A stretch of 64,000 nucleotides of DNA from Motacilla alba alba. Its lineage: Eukaryota > Chordata > Aves > Passeriformes > Motacillidae. The position numbers and the translations under genes are program-made. Shown here in pieces: positions 21,275-35,204 of the stretch. The stretch is from contig NC_052046.1 in the NCBI RefSeq assembly GCF_015832195.1, positions 22,994,161 to 23,058,160 on the forward strand, written 5' to 3'. Numbering within the stretch: the stretch's first letter is position 1; each line of letters opens with the position of its first letter. Under the pieces are notes generated by a model. That model did no database searches, was not told the DNA's origin, and was given only the letters and a program-made list of their open reading frames with translations.

Positions 21275-24200
21275 ATGAAAAGGAAAGCAAGAGCCCACGT
21301 TCAGCCGTGAGTTTTGCCATAGGGTTGAAGGAGAGCAAACTTGAGGAATGGCGAGGAGGAGAACTGCTATTTCAGAGTCAGGGTGGCATTGCTTCAAGCC
21401 TCTGGGTCCACGGGAGGTGTCTCCTGACCACTTGCCTTTCTTAAGTCCACCTCCTTCTTCCTCTAGACACATCAATGTTGGCAGCGACTTTCAGGCCGAG
21501 CTCCCTGAGCTGCAGAGCAGACCACCAAGTGAGGATGAAGAGCCTGCAACCCTGGTCTGGAAGCCCTGGGGGGAAGATGACTCTGACATGGAAAAACCTG
21601 ACAGAGGTAGCTGTCAAGCTTTTCTTCCACCCCTGAGATACTCGGGTGTGTAAAACGCTCCTTTTTGGGTAAAAAGGCAGCTTTTTGCAGGCTCTGCATC
21701 TCTCCTTGTCTTGCCCATCTTCCCACGTGCAAGTGTTAGAGGCAAGGAGATCGCTCTGCTTTTGCAGCGGAGCAGGAAAAAGAGCAAGCGTCCTGCTCTC
21801 CAAGTTGGTCAGGGCCATTAGCCAGTGGAAGAGGGGAGATTGGCCACCACCTCTTATTACTACGTGGCGGGGGCCCTTGGTTCAGGTGCCTCTTTCCTTG
21901 CTCTCCTTTTCATGCTCTCCAAGCTGCTGTCTGTAGCTCTTGTGCTTTCCTTCTGCCTTGTATGGCAACCTTTGCCCTTTCTCAGCTCAAGCCTGACTTT
22001 CGGTGGGTTTTTGTTGTGCTTGCAGTAAGAGAACTGTTGGCCATGGCCAGCTCCCGTGGCATTCCCAGGGCAGCAGCTAACCTGGAGCTCGCCCTGCACT
22101 GCCTGCACCAGGCACGCGGCAGCGTTCCGGTAAGAAGCGGCTCTTTGGGCGCACAGAAGCGTGGGCAGGGAATTCACAAGGCCCGGGCACGGGGACAGCC
22201 TTTCCTGGCTGCTCTTTGAAGAAGGGAGTTAACAAGAAGCAGAGCACTTGCTGCCTGCTGCGTCTCCTCCAGCTGCGTCAGGGGTGAGCCCAAACGGCTC
22301 CAGCAGGGAGAATATCTCTCCCGGAGGCGCCGGCGGAGGGTCCTGCAGCCTGCTGCCTTGTAAATCTCCTGGAGATCTGTGTTCTCTAAGACATTTTGAG
22401 GGGAAATTCCCTGAAGCCTCAGAGAGCTGAGGCAATGCTGGTGCAGGAGGAGTAAAACCACTGAGTTGGTGAGCAAAATGCCACTCTTGGGGACCAGGAT
22501 CAAAGGGCTGGGCAGACAAAAAATGAGGGACTGGGAGCAAATCACAACGTTTGACCCGTATGAGATCCAGTGGCCTGAATCCCTGAAGAGGCAAAGTGGC
22601 TGAAAGGCAGCATTTGTGGGTCTTGCCTCCTTTGTTCGTTGCGGGGCAGCTAGAGCATTTTCCTTTGGATCTTGCAGGAGGCTCTGGAGATGTTGCTCTC
22701 GGGGGGGCCTCCAACACCGCAAGGCCATCCCTTGGCTGATTATCATTACACAGGTAACCAAAGCAGAGCTTCTTCCTTCACTGACAGATGCTGCCGTCCC
22801 CCTAATTACCGTGCCAAGCATTTCTGCTTAAACCAGTAGTGCTTAAGAGCAGCACAAGGTCCCATCTTCTCTGGGGGCGGGGAAAGCACCAGCATCTACT
22901 CCTTCAGCTTTACTTGTTTTCCAAGCGTTCTCCCTGGGGGGAATGCCTGCTCTTGTCTTCCTTACCTTCTGAGGGAGCAGACACGTACGCACGTGAATGG
23001 TGGCTGGTGTCGATTTTGTTTCGGCAGCCAGTGGGATCTACTTCCAGTGGCTGCAGGGCTGGATTTACCTGCTGCTTTCTCTTGCCAGACTCTGATAGAT
23101 GGACACCTGAGGAGAAGGAGTCCTTCCAAAAGGCTCTCCACACCTACGGCAAGGATTTTCACCTCATCCAGAAGCAGGTAAGGCCATAGGACATTCTTTA
23201 CCCCGGCAGATCATCAGAAGGAAATGTCGATCATTTCTGCCACCAAATACTGGACTTCAGCCCCTGTCTTCTCAAGTACCAAAAATGTTAAACTAGTAAC
23301 AAAACGGGACATCGACGGCCTGCGTGAAAATGATGATCCTGCCTCTCCAGCCCTTTTCTCCAAGCTGTTCTGGGAGACGAAGCTTTATTCTGTCAGACTT
23401 GTCTCACAGGTGTGCTGGTGCTCCCACAAGACATTGTGCTGGGCTAACTGGAGTGACCGGGGGAAAGAAGAACTCTGCTAGACTGTAGTTATGATATTTT
23501 GTTAGGAATTTCTTCTCCTGAGAAACTGAGAAGGCCTCAGGAACAAATGTAAACCAATTGTTATCTGCGACTCTGGAATGCAGCAGGTGCTTCCTTGATT
23601 GGTCAATGTGAGATGTTTCTACTTACTGACCAATCAAGGAAGCAGCAGCTCTCGGACTCTCTGGGAGACACAAGCCTTTGTTATTCATTCCTTTCTATTC
23701 CCGTCTCGCCTTCTAATACATCCTTTCTCTCTGTTCTTTTAATACCGTTTTAGTGTGGCATTTTTAACATAATATATATCATAATATAAGAAACCAGCCT
23801 CCTAAAACATGGAGTCAAGATTTCTCTGTCTCTTCACCAAATCCTGGCTGCCCTGAAGACATCACATCACTAGATGGATTTGTTGTTGATCTCTGCATTA
23901 CGTGTGTTACCACGTAGCATCATACACGGCTTACTGCATTGCATAATGCCTCTCTTACTCCATATGGATTTAATTTTACACCCCACTCAATTTACTCCCC
24001 GATTTTACCTCCTCCTTTACTCCAGATTCTACTTTTTCTCCAATGCACCCTACAGGATGGCCATTTTAGATGCCTTCTTTTTCTCTTCACAACAGATCCA
24101 GAGTAAGACCGTGGCACAGTGTGTGGAGTACTACTACTCCTGGAAAAAAGAGCATAAACTTGCCAAACTTGCCAGCACTCCTGCTCAGGTGAGCGGGAAG

Positions 24201-25781
24201 AAAATCGAGACATGCCGGGGCGGGGGGGGGGGGGGGGCAAGAAACTGGGAGAAGGGGAGAAAACCCGCTGGCGAGCCATGCGAGACGCCGCTTTGCCAGC
24301 ATCCCATCGTCCCACACACCGGGAAAGGCGCGGCAGATGCTGCTCCAGGGCTTCGTTGTGCCGCTGCCCCGAAATATTCCGGAGCATAACTTTGACCCAA
24401 CAAAGCTGCACCGCCACCCAAGTGGGCTTTGACTCTCTACAGATTGGTTTCTCAAGGTCTGGCACCCTCGCTGATTCCAATCAGAGCCCTAATTTAATTC
24501 CCCACCGCTTGCTAACATCAGCCACCCGGGCTGCGTTCATGGAGATGCCGCAGATTTTCAGGGATCTTCCGTAGCATCCCAGCGTACTCCCCAAGAACAA
24601 GCTGCCGGTGCTGTGGCTCCGCTAAAACTTTCCTTACTGGCAAGCAGCAATTTGGTTCACACACACACACACACAGAGAGAGAGATTGAGAGTATTTTGG
24701 TAGAAAATGGGCAACCATGTGTCTTCCCTAATTTGACTGAATTCAAAACCCATTCCCTAGACATTTGTGGAGGAAAACCAGAGAGAAATAGATGTTAGGC
24801 AGAGAGGTATAAATAAGAGATGTAGAACTGTAGATCCCCACGTATTTATCCCACTGCTTTGGGCTGGAGAGAAGAGGAGTATTTTCCTCCCAGTGCTGGG
24901 TTGGCAGCCCGCCGCAGCCCACTGCCAAATCCAGCCGTTTTCTCAGCTCTTCAGGGTTTGGAGGAATTTGCTTAGGCCAATAGATTTTTTGTGCTGGAGG
25001 CTCTGATTTCCAGCTTTCTGAGAGGAAGGAAGCATTGATAAGGATTCTTTGATTTCCAGACTGTGGGCGAACCAAAGAGGAGCAAAAGCCCTCCCAGAAA
25101 GGAGAATGGGGAGACAGGGAAGAGAAGCCGCAAGAGGGCTCGCAGCGCGGACTGTCCCTGCTGCCAACCGCGCCAGCCGCCCCATTCGGCGGGAGGCCCC
25201 TTTCCGTGCGGGCAGTGCAAACGGTGCGCAAGTTCCTCCTCTTTCTGCTCAAAGCCGCGCCTTTGGACTAAAACGGGCTGACCGTTTTCAAAGGCACCAC
25301 AGGGGAAGCTGAGGGCACTTGGAGGATCGCCCCTCGCAGCCGTGCTCAAGCTTACAAGCCACTTTAAACCCAAAGGGCTTGGTTAAAACCCAGCATTCCA
25401 AATGAAACCTTGCCGTGCCCCAGCAAGACTCAATTCATACAAGCGGGAATAGAGACATCAAACCTTGGTTTGATGCTGCTGATCAAATTGAAAATAGGAT
25501 GAAGCAAAAGGAGGAAGACATTTCAAGGAATTGGAACAAGACAGATCAGACTCATGGTGCTGATCAATTTACAAATGTGTCGCAGCCTGCAAAGACAGAA
25601 ATTCATCCTGAAACGCAGGTCTCGGCGCTTGGATTAATGGTGTGTATTAGGTTAACAATGGATGGTTTGTTTCCTGTCTTCCAGGGTGTTTGAAACCATG
25701 AAGGAAAGGAACAAACACAGGAGAAGACATCGGCCACGGAAGGAAGCAGAGCCTCTCCCCAAGAAGAAAAGACCCAATTAG
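21275..25781 (+). CDS. ELM2-SANT-C2H2 zinc-finger protein, array copy 2
   Basis: Exons: 21257-21306 (ATG at 21275), 21467-21606, 22026-22129, 22678-22753, 23089-23177, 24096-24188, 25060-25223, 25685-25781. The predicted 264-residue product is identical to copy 1 as far as I can read: ELM2 ~12-92, SANT ~118-165, C2H2 at C228/C231/H244/H248, basic tail. All splice sites are intact. Its distinguishing feature is the upstream context: this copy follows linker B, so it lacks the LTR-like TATA box and donor that precede copies 1, 3 and 4. If linker A is the promoter, copy 2 may be silent or use a different start. Confidence 0.82.
23484..23869 (+). mobile_element. Short solo LTR in intron 5 of gene 2
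   Basis: Same TG...CA element, flanking duplication and 18-bp inverted repeat as in core 1. Strand uncertain. Confidence 0.65.
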
Positions 25782-25879
25782 CCCTGCAGTCGTCCAGGGC
25801 TAGCCTAGAGTTAGGCGTCAGGAGGACTAGATAGAATTAAGATTGTTTTTTAAGTCTTTAGGGTTGTTTATTCTTCCAC

Positions 25880-26245
25880 TTAGTTTGTGTGATAGGAATC
25901 TCACCAGTTACTAGTTAAGATTCATTACTATTATTAACGATTAGCATTAGTAGTATTGGTAGATTTGTCAGTAAGAGCTTTGGTGTTCTCTATGCTCCCT
26001 CTTTTGTCATTTTGCCTTTGTTGAGACACAATCTGTCTTTATCATTAAACCAACTTTGCGTGATAGGAATCTTAGTTTGCGTGATAGGAATCTCACCAGT
26101 TACTAGTTAAGATTCATTACTATTATTAACGATTAGCATTAGTAGTATTAGTAGATTTGTCAGTAAGAGCTTTGGTGTTCTCTGTGCTCCCTCTTTTGTC
26201 ATTTTGCCTTTGTTGAGACACAATCTGTCTTTATCATTAAACCAA
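25880..26245 (+). repeat. Duplicated 3' segment with ATTAAA signals, core 2
   Basis: Two ~174-bp copies (25880-26053 and 26072-26245), as in core 1. Confidence 0.8.
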
Positions 26246-26786
26246 AGTTTGTTCCATTTTGTCTTTTTGTCTGTATGAAATCACTCAAGCAATGTTTGTT
26301 CCATTTGCCTGGTGTTGCGAGCAGGGCACTTGCCCTGAGAGAAGAATCTGGGCGCATGAGTCCTCCCCTAGGCCCAGCCCCTTGCTCAGCTGGCAGGACT
26401 TACAAAGGTGTGTCTCCATTCCTGCCCATGAAATAACGGTGGGGCTTCATCCGCTGATGCCTAAAAATCTCGGCTGGGAGTGGAAAGGGAGGCTTGCTTT
26501 AATTCCATAAATTGGATCTAAATGAGTGGTGTTGTCTCACCATAGTTCCTGGGATAAAAGCAGCCGGTTGAGTCCTTTTTGTTGCCCAGCAACACAAGAC
26601 TTGGTTTCATTTTGGGGGACAGATGGACTTGACCACCTTCGAGGACGTTTCTAATTTCTCCGATTGTACAAAATAAATATCCACCTGCACCACAAAGACA
26701 TCAGTAGTTCAGTTTCAGTTTCTCTTTAAAGGACCAGTCTCCCGCTCTGGGCCTCCACCAATCCCCTTAGCTAAAGCAGAGCGGGC

Positions 26787-27408
26787 GTGATGGCTCTTGC
26801 TCTCAGGAAAACAGCTCATGGCTTCTCTAGGGCAAAGAAAAGGGCTGACAATCCTCTGGCTGCACTTCATGTGGGGAACTACAGATATGGCTTCAGTGAG
26901 AAGCTGCCAGAAGCTTCCCCATGTTTGATGCAGCCAGTTCCAGCTTACTTTGAGATGAACTCACTCTGGGCCAAGGCCAATCCATCAGCAAAGCTGGGAG
27001 CACTTCTGGGAAAACATATAAAAGAAGGGGGGGGAAAAAATAAAGCACGCCCACAGAAAGAAAGAAAAAATTCAGATTTGGTTTATTTTTCTTTATCCTA
27101 CATTGGATTGATTAGCAATAAAAGAAATTAATATTCCCAGTTTCATATCAGGCAGAAAATACCAGAGTTACACATCTATGTTTCAGTTGTCTGCAAGAGA
27201 ATAGAAGATGAAAAAGCCTCTTCATCCCATGGAGGTACGTAATTCTTTCTGAGGCTCAGAGCTCTAGAATGCATGAAAGCCTGCTGTTTATCCAGGCAAG
27301 AATTTCTGCAAATAAAGGGTGGGACTACCAGAAAAGAGAAAGTATTGTTTTGCAGCGCATCATTCTTAAGAGCAATGCCGCTTCAGTTTGCGGGCCTGCG
27401 AGTGACAC
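26787..27408 (+). repeat. Linker A, copy 2 (between cores 2 and 3)
   Basis: Same LTR-like segment as 9113-9733, with one more G in the G run near 27028, which changes the chance open frame. It keeps the TATA box at 27017-27024 and the GAG|GTACGT donor near 27234. Confidence 0.65.
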
Positions 27409-29165
27409 GCAGGCGGGGAAGGAAGGCAGATTTGCTTTGGCTTACCCTTAGGCAGGAAAGCAGTAAAACTGGCTGGGTTTTGCCACACCTGGGACCTAAG
27501 TACTAAAACAAGCATCAGGGACATTAGTGTGGAAAAGTAATTCTGTTTGTGTTCCTTTCCTAGAGGAATCCCACAGTCTTTTGAGATGAGCGTCCAGCTT
27601 CTTCAGGGGAGCTGGAAGAGAGACCAAGCAATTCTTCATGCACGTTTGCTACAGAAATGCTGGTGTGCTGTCCCTGTGTGTGTGTCCCCATCAGTTCCCC
27701 TGAAAAACATCCTGTTTCTCCAAGTTTCAAGGAAGGAGTGTTGAGCTGAGAGACAGGCTCAGGAGCCCAAAGGAGGGAAATCATCAAGTGACGATATTGG
27801 GCACCAATAGGACAATTGAGAAAGGGGGCAGGGTGACAGCGTGCACTTTGAGAGGAAGCTTTGGAGTTGGCTCTCCACTGGACGACTTGCAACCTCCAGC
27901 TCCTCTCAGAGCCAGAGGAGAGCCAGTGGAAGGAGTCCTTCTGGTTCTCGAGGGCAGGAGGTGTGGTATGGACCCTTGGGCAGAGCCGGGCTCCTGTGCA
28001 CGTTCAGCTGGAGGTGCCTACAGAGGAAGCACCGAGAAAACCCAGAGCTGTCCCTGCCCTGCTTTTGCCCATCCAGAGCACTGATGAGAAATGCCCCGAT
28101 GGCAAGGTTCTCCGAGCAAACTTGCACCAGAAGAAGTAAAAGGGGCCAAGGTGGCCCATGCCTGTTTCTGTCCCCTGGGTCCCCTGGGGTTCCATATGGA
28201 AGGTTGGGCTGTGCCCGTAGCAACTGCCGTTGTCTCCTACTGCTGCGGCCGTTGGCGGAACACTGCCGGAGCAGCGGTGGAGCAGCAGCTGCAGGATCTG
28301 CTCCTGGGCTGTCCCTGACCAGCCACCTTCTGGACTCAGCGCCAGATCTGGCCTCTGGATCAACGTCCTCGTCTCCTCGTCTGCCGCCAGGCATCCCCAC
28401 AGCACTTTGGGACTGTCAACGGTAAGAAAATCCCCCCGTTTGCCCTCAAACCGCTAACAGGATGGCAGGAGGCTCCAGCTGGCTGTCCCACCAGCCACAA
28501 CAGACATGGTGCGTGGTCACTTTCCCCAGTCAAGGTTACACGTGAAAGGGGGGGGGGGGGGGGGGGGTCCAACTTCTGTAGGAATGATGTTTGCCTCCAG
28601 GGGAAACACAGACCTTTCCGTAGAGGACGTAGAGAGCTGTCACGGTGCAGCTGCAGATCCTCGTCCACTGACAACCTGATCAAAAATTCTTGGCACCCAT
28701 TTAAGCCCTAAAACTATGTTGCGGTGACCCCAAAACAAATTGGTCATTACTGAGGAGTTCAGGGGATCCGTGTCAACAAGTCCTGGCACGCCCGGCCTCT
28801 GCTCACACCTCCTCCAAAGCGTCAAAAACCAGAATGATGGGACTTCTCCTCTGTGATCCCTGTCGTTCAGGGCATGGAAGCAGTTTGCTGGGCTGGTCCT
28901 CCAATACTGACTTTCATCTTCAAAAATGATCTGGTTTCAGCAATTCTTATATACTTACATACTTGCATCACTTACAGATCCATGCTATTTTAATATCTTT
29001 ATAGATTTTTTTTTCTCCCACCCACATTGGATCTCTTTTCTATAGACATATTGGTATAGATTTGTCTATGTTTTTCCGTGTGCGTAGGGCTGGTCCTGCC
29101 TCACGGTCGAAAGGCAGCCCTGAAGTGCCATCTTGAGTGCTCCTTCTCAAGAACACAGTGCCCGT

Positions 29166-29445
29166 ATCACAGAATTTCCTGGGCTGGAAGGGACTCACAA
29201 AGATCATTGAGCCCAGCTCCTGGGCCTGCCCAGGACAGCCTCAAGAATCACACCCTTTGCCCAAGAGCAGTGTCCAAACACTTTTGGAGCTCTCTCAGAC
29301 TTGGTGCTGTGACGCCTTCCCTGGGGAGGCTGTTGCAGTGCCCTGCCACCCTCTGGATGAAGGACCTTCTCCTCAAATCCAACCTAAGCTTCCACTGGCA
29401 CATCTTCCATGCCACTCTCTTGGGCCTTCTCACTGGCCCCAAGAC
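29166..29445 (-). mobile_element. CR1 LINE 3' fragment in core 3
   Basis: Same insertion as in core 1. Confidence 0.8.
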
Positions 29446-29689
29446 CGGAGAGAGTGGTGCACGGCCTTCTGCTTCCCCTCTTGAGGAAAGTGCAGACTGC
29501 TAGAGGGTCCTGCCTTGGAAATTCCAAGTGAAAACCCCAGCAATTGCACCAAACTGAGGGGAGCTGGGAGAGAGGAGCTCGTGGTTTGCAATGGCGAGGA
29601 TGAGAAGGAAGGCTACGCACACCTCTTGGCAGAACGATTTTTATCTGGAGCATTGTTTTGATCTCTTTCAGGTGGAAAGGAGAGGCACA

Positions 29690-32600
29690 ATGAAAAGGAA
29701 AGCAAGAGCCCACGTTCAGCCGTGAGTTTTGCCATAGGGTTGAAGGAGAGCAAACTTGAGGAATGGCGAGGAGGAGAACTGCTATTTCAGAGTCAGGGTG
29801 GCATTGCTTCAAGCCTCTGGGTCCACGGGAGGTGTCTCCTGACCACTTGCCTTTCTTAAGTCCACCTCCTTCTTCCTCTAGACACATCAATGTTGGCAGC
29901 GACTTTCAGGCCGAGCTCCCTGAGCTGCAGAGCAGACCACCAAGTGAGGATGAAGAGCCTGCAACCCTGGTCTGGAAGCCCTGGGGGGAAGATGACTCTG
30001 ACATGGAAAAACCTGACAGAGGTAGCTGTCAAGCTTTTCTTCCACCCCTGAGATACTCGGGTGTGTAAAACGCTCCTTTTTGGGTAAAAAGGCAGCTTTT
30101 TGCAGGCTCTGCATCTCTCCTTGTCTTGCCCATCTTCCCACGTGCAAGTGTTAGAGGCAAGGAGATCGCTCTGCTTTTGCAGCGGAGCAGGAAAAAGAGC
30201 AAGCGTCCTGCTCTCCAAGTTGGTCAGGGCCATTAGCCAGTGGAAGAGGGGAGATTGGCCACCACCTCTTATTACTACGTGGCGGGGGCCCTTGGTTCAG
30301 GTGCCTCTTTCCTTGCTCTCCTTTTCATGCTCTCCAAGCTGCTGTCTGTAGCTCTTGTGCTTTCCTTCTGCCTTGTATGGCAACCTTTGCCCTTTCTCAG
30401 CTCAAGCCTGACTTTCGGTGGGTTTTTGTTGTGCTTGCAGTAAGAGAACTGTTGGCCATGGCCAGCTCCCGTGGCATTCCCAGGGCAGCAGCTAACCTGG
30501 AGCTCGCCCTGCACTGCCTGCACCAGGCACGCGGCAGCGTTCCGGTAAGAAGCGGCTCTTTGGGCGCACAGAAGCGTGGGCAGGGAATTCACAAGGCCCG
30601 GGCACGGGGACAGCCTTTCCTGGCTGCTCTTTGAAGAAGGGAGTTAACAAGAAGCAGAGCACTTGCTGCCTGCTGCGTCTCCTCCAGCTGCGTCAGGGGT
30701 GAGCCCAAACGGCTCCAGCAGGGAGAATATCTCTCCCGGAGGCGCCGGCGGAGGGTCCTGCAGCCTGCTGCCTTGTAAATCTCCTGGAGATCTGTGTTCT
30801 CTAAGACATTTTGAGGGGAAATTCCCTGAAGCCTCAGAGAGCTGAGGCAATGCTGGTGCAGGAGGAGTAAAACCACTGAGTTGGTGAGCAAAATGCCACT
30901 CTTGGGGACCAGGATCAAAGGGCTGGGCAGACAAAAAATGAGGGACTGGGAGCAAATCACAACGTTTGACCCGTATGAGATCCAGTGGCCTGAATCCCTG
31001 AAGAGGCAAAGTGGCTGAAAGGCAGCATTTGTGGGTCTTGCCTCCTTTGTTCGTTGCGGGGCAGCTAGAGCATTTTCCTTTGGATCTTGCAGGAGGCTCT
31101 GGAGATGTTGCTCTCGGGGGGGCCTCCAACACCGCAAGGCCATCCCTTGGCTGATTATCATTACACAGGTAACCAAAGCAGAGCTTCTTCCTTCACTGAC
31201 AGATGCTGCCGTCCCCCTAATTACCGTGCCAAGCATTTCTGCTTAAACCAGTAGTGCTTAAGAGCAGCACAAGGTCCCATCTTCTCTGGGGGCGGGGAAA
31301 GCACCAGCATCTACTCCTTCAGCTTTACTTGTTTTCCAAGCGTTCTCCCTGGGGGGAATGCCTGCTCTTGTCTTCCTTACCTTCTGAGGGAGCAGACACG
31401 TACGCACGTGAATGGTGGCTGGTGTCGATTTTGTTTCGGCAGCCAGTGGGATCTACTTCCAGTGGCTGCAGGGCTGGATTTACCTGCTGCTTTCTCTTGC
31501 CAGACTCTGATAGATGGACACCTGAGGAGAAGGAGTCCTTCCAAAAGGCTCTCCACACCTACGGCAAGGATTTTCACCTCATCCAGAAGCAGGTAAGGCC
31601 ATAGGACATTCTTTACCCCGGCAGATCATCAGAAGGAAATGTCGATCATTTCTGCCACCAAATACTGGACTTCAGCCCCTGTCTTCTCAAGTACCAAAAA
31701 TGTTAAACTAGTAACAAAACGGGACATCGACGGCCTGCGTGAAAATGATGATCCTGCCTCTCCAGCCCTTTTCTCCAAGCTGTTCTGGGAGACGAAGCTT
31801 TATTCTGTCAGACTTGTCTCACAGGTGTGCTGGTGCTCCCACAAGACATTGTGCTGGGCTAACTGGAGTGACCGGGGGAAAGAAGAACTCTGCTAGACTG
31901 TAGTTATGATATTTTGTTAGGAATTTCTTCTCCTGAGAAACTGAGAAGGCCTCAGGAACAAATGTAAACCAATTGTTATCTGCGACTCTGGAATGCAGCA
32001 GGTGCTTCCTTGATTGGTCAATGTGAGATGTTTCTACTTACTGACCAATCAAGGAAGCAGCAGCTCTCGGACTCTCTGGGAGACACAAGCCTTTGTTATT
32101 CATTCCTTTCTATTCCCGTCTCGCCTTCTAATACATCCTTTCTCTCTGTTCTTTTAATACCGTTTTAGTGTGGCATTTTTAACATAATATATATCATAAT
32201 ATAAGAAACCAGCCTCCTAAAACATGGAGTCAAGATTTCTCTGTCTCTTCACCAAATCCTGGCTGCCCTGAAGACATCACATCACTAGATGGATTTGTTG
32301 TTGATCTCTGCATTACGTGTGTTACCACGTAGCATCATACACGGCTTACTGCATTGCATAATGCCTCTCTTACTCCATATGGATTTAATTTTACACCCCA
32401 CTCAATTTACTCCCCGATTTTACCTCCTCCTTTACTCCAGATTCTACTTTTTCTCCAATGCACCCTACAGGATGGCCATTTTAGATGCCTTCTTTTTCTC
32501 TTCACAACAGATCCAGAGTAAGACCGTGGCACAGTGTGTGGAGTACTACTACTCCTGGAAAAAAGAGCATAAACTTGCCAAACTTGCCAGCACTCCTGCT

Positions 32601-34199
32601 CAGGTGAGCGGGAAGAAAATCGAGACATGCCGGGGCGGGGGGGGGGGGGGGGGCAAGAAACTGGGAGAAGGGGAGAAAACCCGCTGGCGAGCCATGCGAG
32701 ACGCCGCTTTGCCAGCATCCCATCGTCCCACACACCGGGAAAGGCGCGGCAGATGCTGCTCCAGGGCTTCGTTGTGCCGCTGCCCCGAAATATTCCGGAG
32801 CATAACTTTGACCCAACAAAGCTGCACCGCCACCCAAGTGGGCTTTGACTCTCTACAGATTGGTTTCTCAAGGTCTGGCACCCTCGCTGATTCCAATCAG
32901 AGCCCTAATTTAATTCCCCACCGCTTGCTAACATCAGCCACCCGGGCTGCGTTCATGGAGATGCCGCAGATTTTCAGGGATCTTCCGTAGCATCCCAGCG
33001 TACTCCCCAAGAACAAGCTGCCGGTGCTGTGGCTCCGCTAAAACTTTCCTTACTGGCAAGCAGCAATTTGGTTCACACACACACACACACACAGAGAGAG
33101 AGATTGAGAGTATTTTGGTAGAAAATGGGCAACCATGTGTCTTCCCTAATTTGACTGAATTCAAAACCCATTCCCTAGACATTTGTGGAGGAAAACCAGA
33201 GAGAAATAGATGTTAGGCAGAGAGGTATAAATAAGAGATGTAGAACTGTAGATCCCCACGTATTTATCCCACTGCTTTGGGCTGGAGAGAAGAGGAGTAT
33301 TTTCCTCCCAGTGCTGGGTTGGCAGCCCGCCGCAGCCCACTGCCAAATCCAGCCGTTTTCTCAGCTCTTCAGGGTTTGGAGGAATTTGCTTAGGCCAATA
33401 GATTTTTTGTGCTGGAGGCTCTGATTTCCAGCTTTCTGAGAGGAAGGAAGCATTGATAAGGATTCTTTGATTTCCAGACTGTGGGCGAACCAAAGAGGAG
33501 CAAAAGCCCTCCCAGAAAGGAGAATGGGGAGACAGGGAAGAGAAGCCGCAAGAGGGCTCGCAGCGCGGACTGTCCCTGCTGCCAACCGCGCCAGCCGCCC
33601 CATTCGGCGGGAGGCCCCTTTCCGTGCGGGCAGTGCAAACGGTGCGCAAGTTCCTCCTCTTTCTGCTCAAAGCCGCGCCTTTGGACTAAAACGGGCTGAC
33701 CGTTTTCAAAGGCACCACAGGGGAAGCTGAGGGCACTTGGAGGATCGCCCCTCGCAGCCGTGCTCAAGCTTACAAGCCACTTTAAACCCAAAGGGCTTGG
33801 TTAAAACCCAGCATTCCAAATGAAACCTTGCCGTGCCCCAGCAAGACTCAATTCATACAAGCGGGAATAGAGACATCAAACCTTGGTTTGATGCTGCTGA
33901 TCAAATTGAAAATAGGATGAAGCAAAAGGAGGAAGACATTTCAAGGAATTGGAACAAGACAGATCAGACTCATGGTGCTGATCAATTTACAAATGTGTCG
34001 CAGCCTGCAAAGACAGAAATTCATCCTGAAACGCAGGTCTCGGCGCTTGGATTAATGGTGTGTATTAGGTTAACAATGGATGGTTTGTTTCCTGTCTTCC
34101 AGGGTGTTTGAAACCATGAAGGAAAGGAACAAACACAGGAGAAGACATCGGCCACGGAAGGAAGCAGAGCCTCTCCCCAAGAAGAAAAGACCCAATTAG
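29690..34199 (+). CDS. ELM2-SANT-C2H2 zinc-finger protein, array copy 3
   Basis: Exons: 29672-29721 (ATG at 29690), 29882-30021, 30441-30544, 31093-31168, 31504-31592, 32511-32603, 33478-33641, 34103-34199. The 264-residue product matches copies 1 and 2. It follows linker A, so a TATA box and donor lie about 2.6 kb upstream of the ATG. A one-base deletion in the possible 5' exon creates a 194-codon open frame at 27841-28425 that copies 1 and 2 lack; I regard that frame as spurious. All splice sites and zinc ligands are intact. Confidence 0.82.
31899..32284 (+). mobile_element. Short solo LTR in intron 5 of gene 3
   Basis: Same element and inverted repeat as in core 1. Strand uncertain. Confidence 0.65.
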
Positions 34200-34297
34200 C
34201 CCTGCAGTCGTCCAGGGCTAGCCTAGAGTTAGGCGTCAGGAGGACTAGATAGAATTAAGATTGTTTTTTAAGTCTTTAGGGTTGTTTATTCTTCCAC

Positions 34298-34663
34298 TTA
34301 GTTTGCGTGATAGGAATCTCACCAGTTACTAGTTAAGATTCATTACTATTATTAACGATTAGCATTAGTAGTATTGGTAGATTTGTCAGTAAGAGCTTTG
34401 GTGTTCTCTATGCTCCCTCTTTTGTCATTTTGCCTTTGTTGAGACACAATCTGTCTTTATCATTAAACCAACTTTGCGTGATAGGAATCTTAGTTTGCGT
34501 GATAGGAATCTCACCAGTTACTAGTTAAGATTCATTACTATTATTAACGATTAGCATTAGTAGTATTAGTAGATTTGTCAGTAAGAGCTTTGGTGTTCTC
34601 TGTGCTCCCTCTTTTGTCATTTTGCCTTTGTTGAGACACAATCTGTCTTTATCATTAAACCAA
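34298..34663 (+). repeat. Duplicated 3' segment with ATTAAA signals, core 3
   Basis: Copies at 34298-34471 and 34490-34663, as in core 1. Confidence 0.8.
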
Positions 34664-35204
34664 AGTTTGTTCCATTTTGTCTTTTTGTCTGTATGAAATC
34701 ACTCAAGCAATGTTTGTTCCATTTGCCTGGTGTTGCGAGCAGGGCACTTGCCCTGAGAGAAGAATCTGGGCGCATGAGTCCTCCCCTAGGCCCAGCCCCT
34801 TGCTCAGCTGGCAGGACTTACAAAGGTGTGTCTCCATTCCTGCCCATGAAATAACGGTGGGGCTTCATCCGCTGATGCCTAAAAATCTCGGCTGGGAGTG
34901 GAAAGGGAGGCTTGCTTTAATTCCATAAATTGGATCTAAATGAGTGGTGTTGTCTCACCATAGTTCCTGGGATAAAAGCAGCCGGTTGAGTCCTTTTTGT
35001 TGCCCAGCAACACAAGACTTGGTTTCATTTTGGGGGACAGATGGACTTGACCACCTTCGAGGACGTTTCTAATTTCTCCGATTGTACAAAATAAATATCC
35101 ACCTGCACCACAAAGACATCAGTAGTTCAGTTTCAGTTTCTCTTTAAAGGACCAGTCTCCCGCTCTGGGCCTCCACCAATCCCCTTAGCTAAAGCAGAGC
35201 GGGC

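Larger units (their letters stand above)
19000..26791 (+). repeat. Tandem array core unit 2
   Basis: Collinear with core 1 throughout. It shares the T in GCAGGTGGGG and the two-T form of GGTGCCTTACAG with core 1 only. Private changes include TTTGTGTGATAGG at 25885 in place of TTTGCGTG. Its preceding linker is B, not A. Confidence 0.95.
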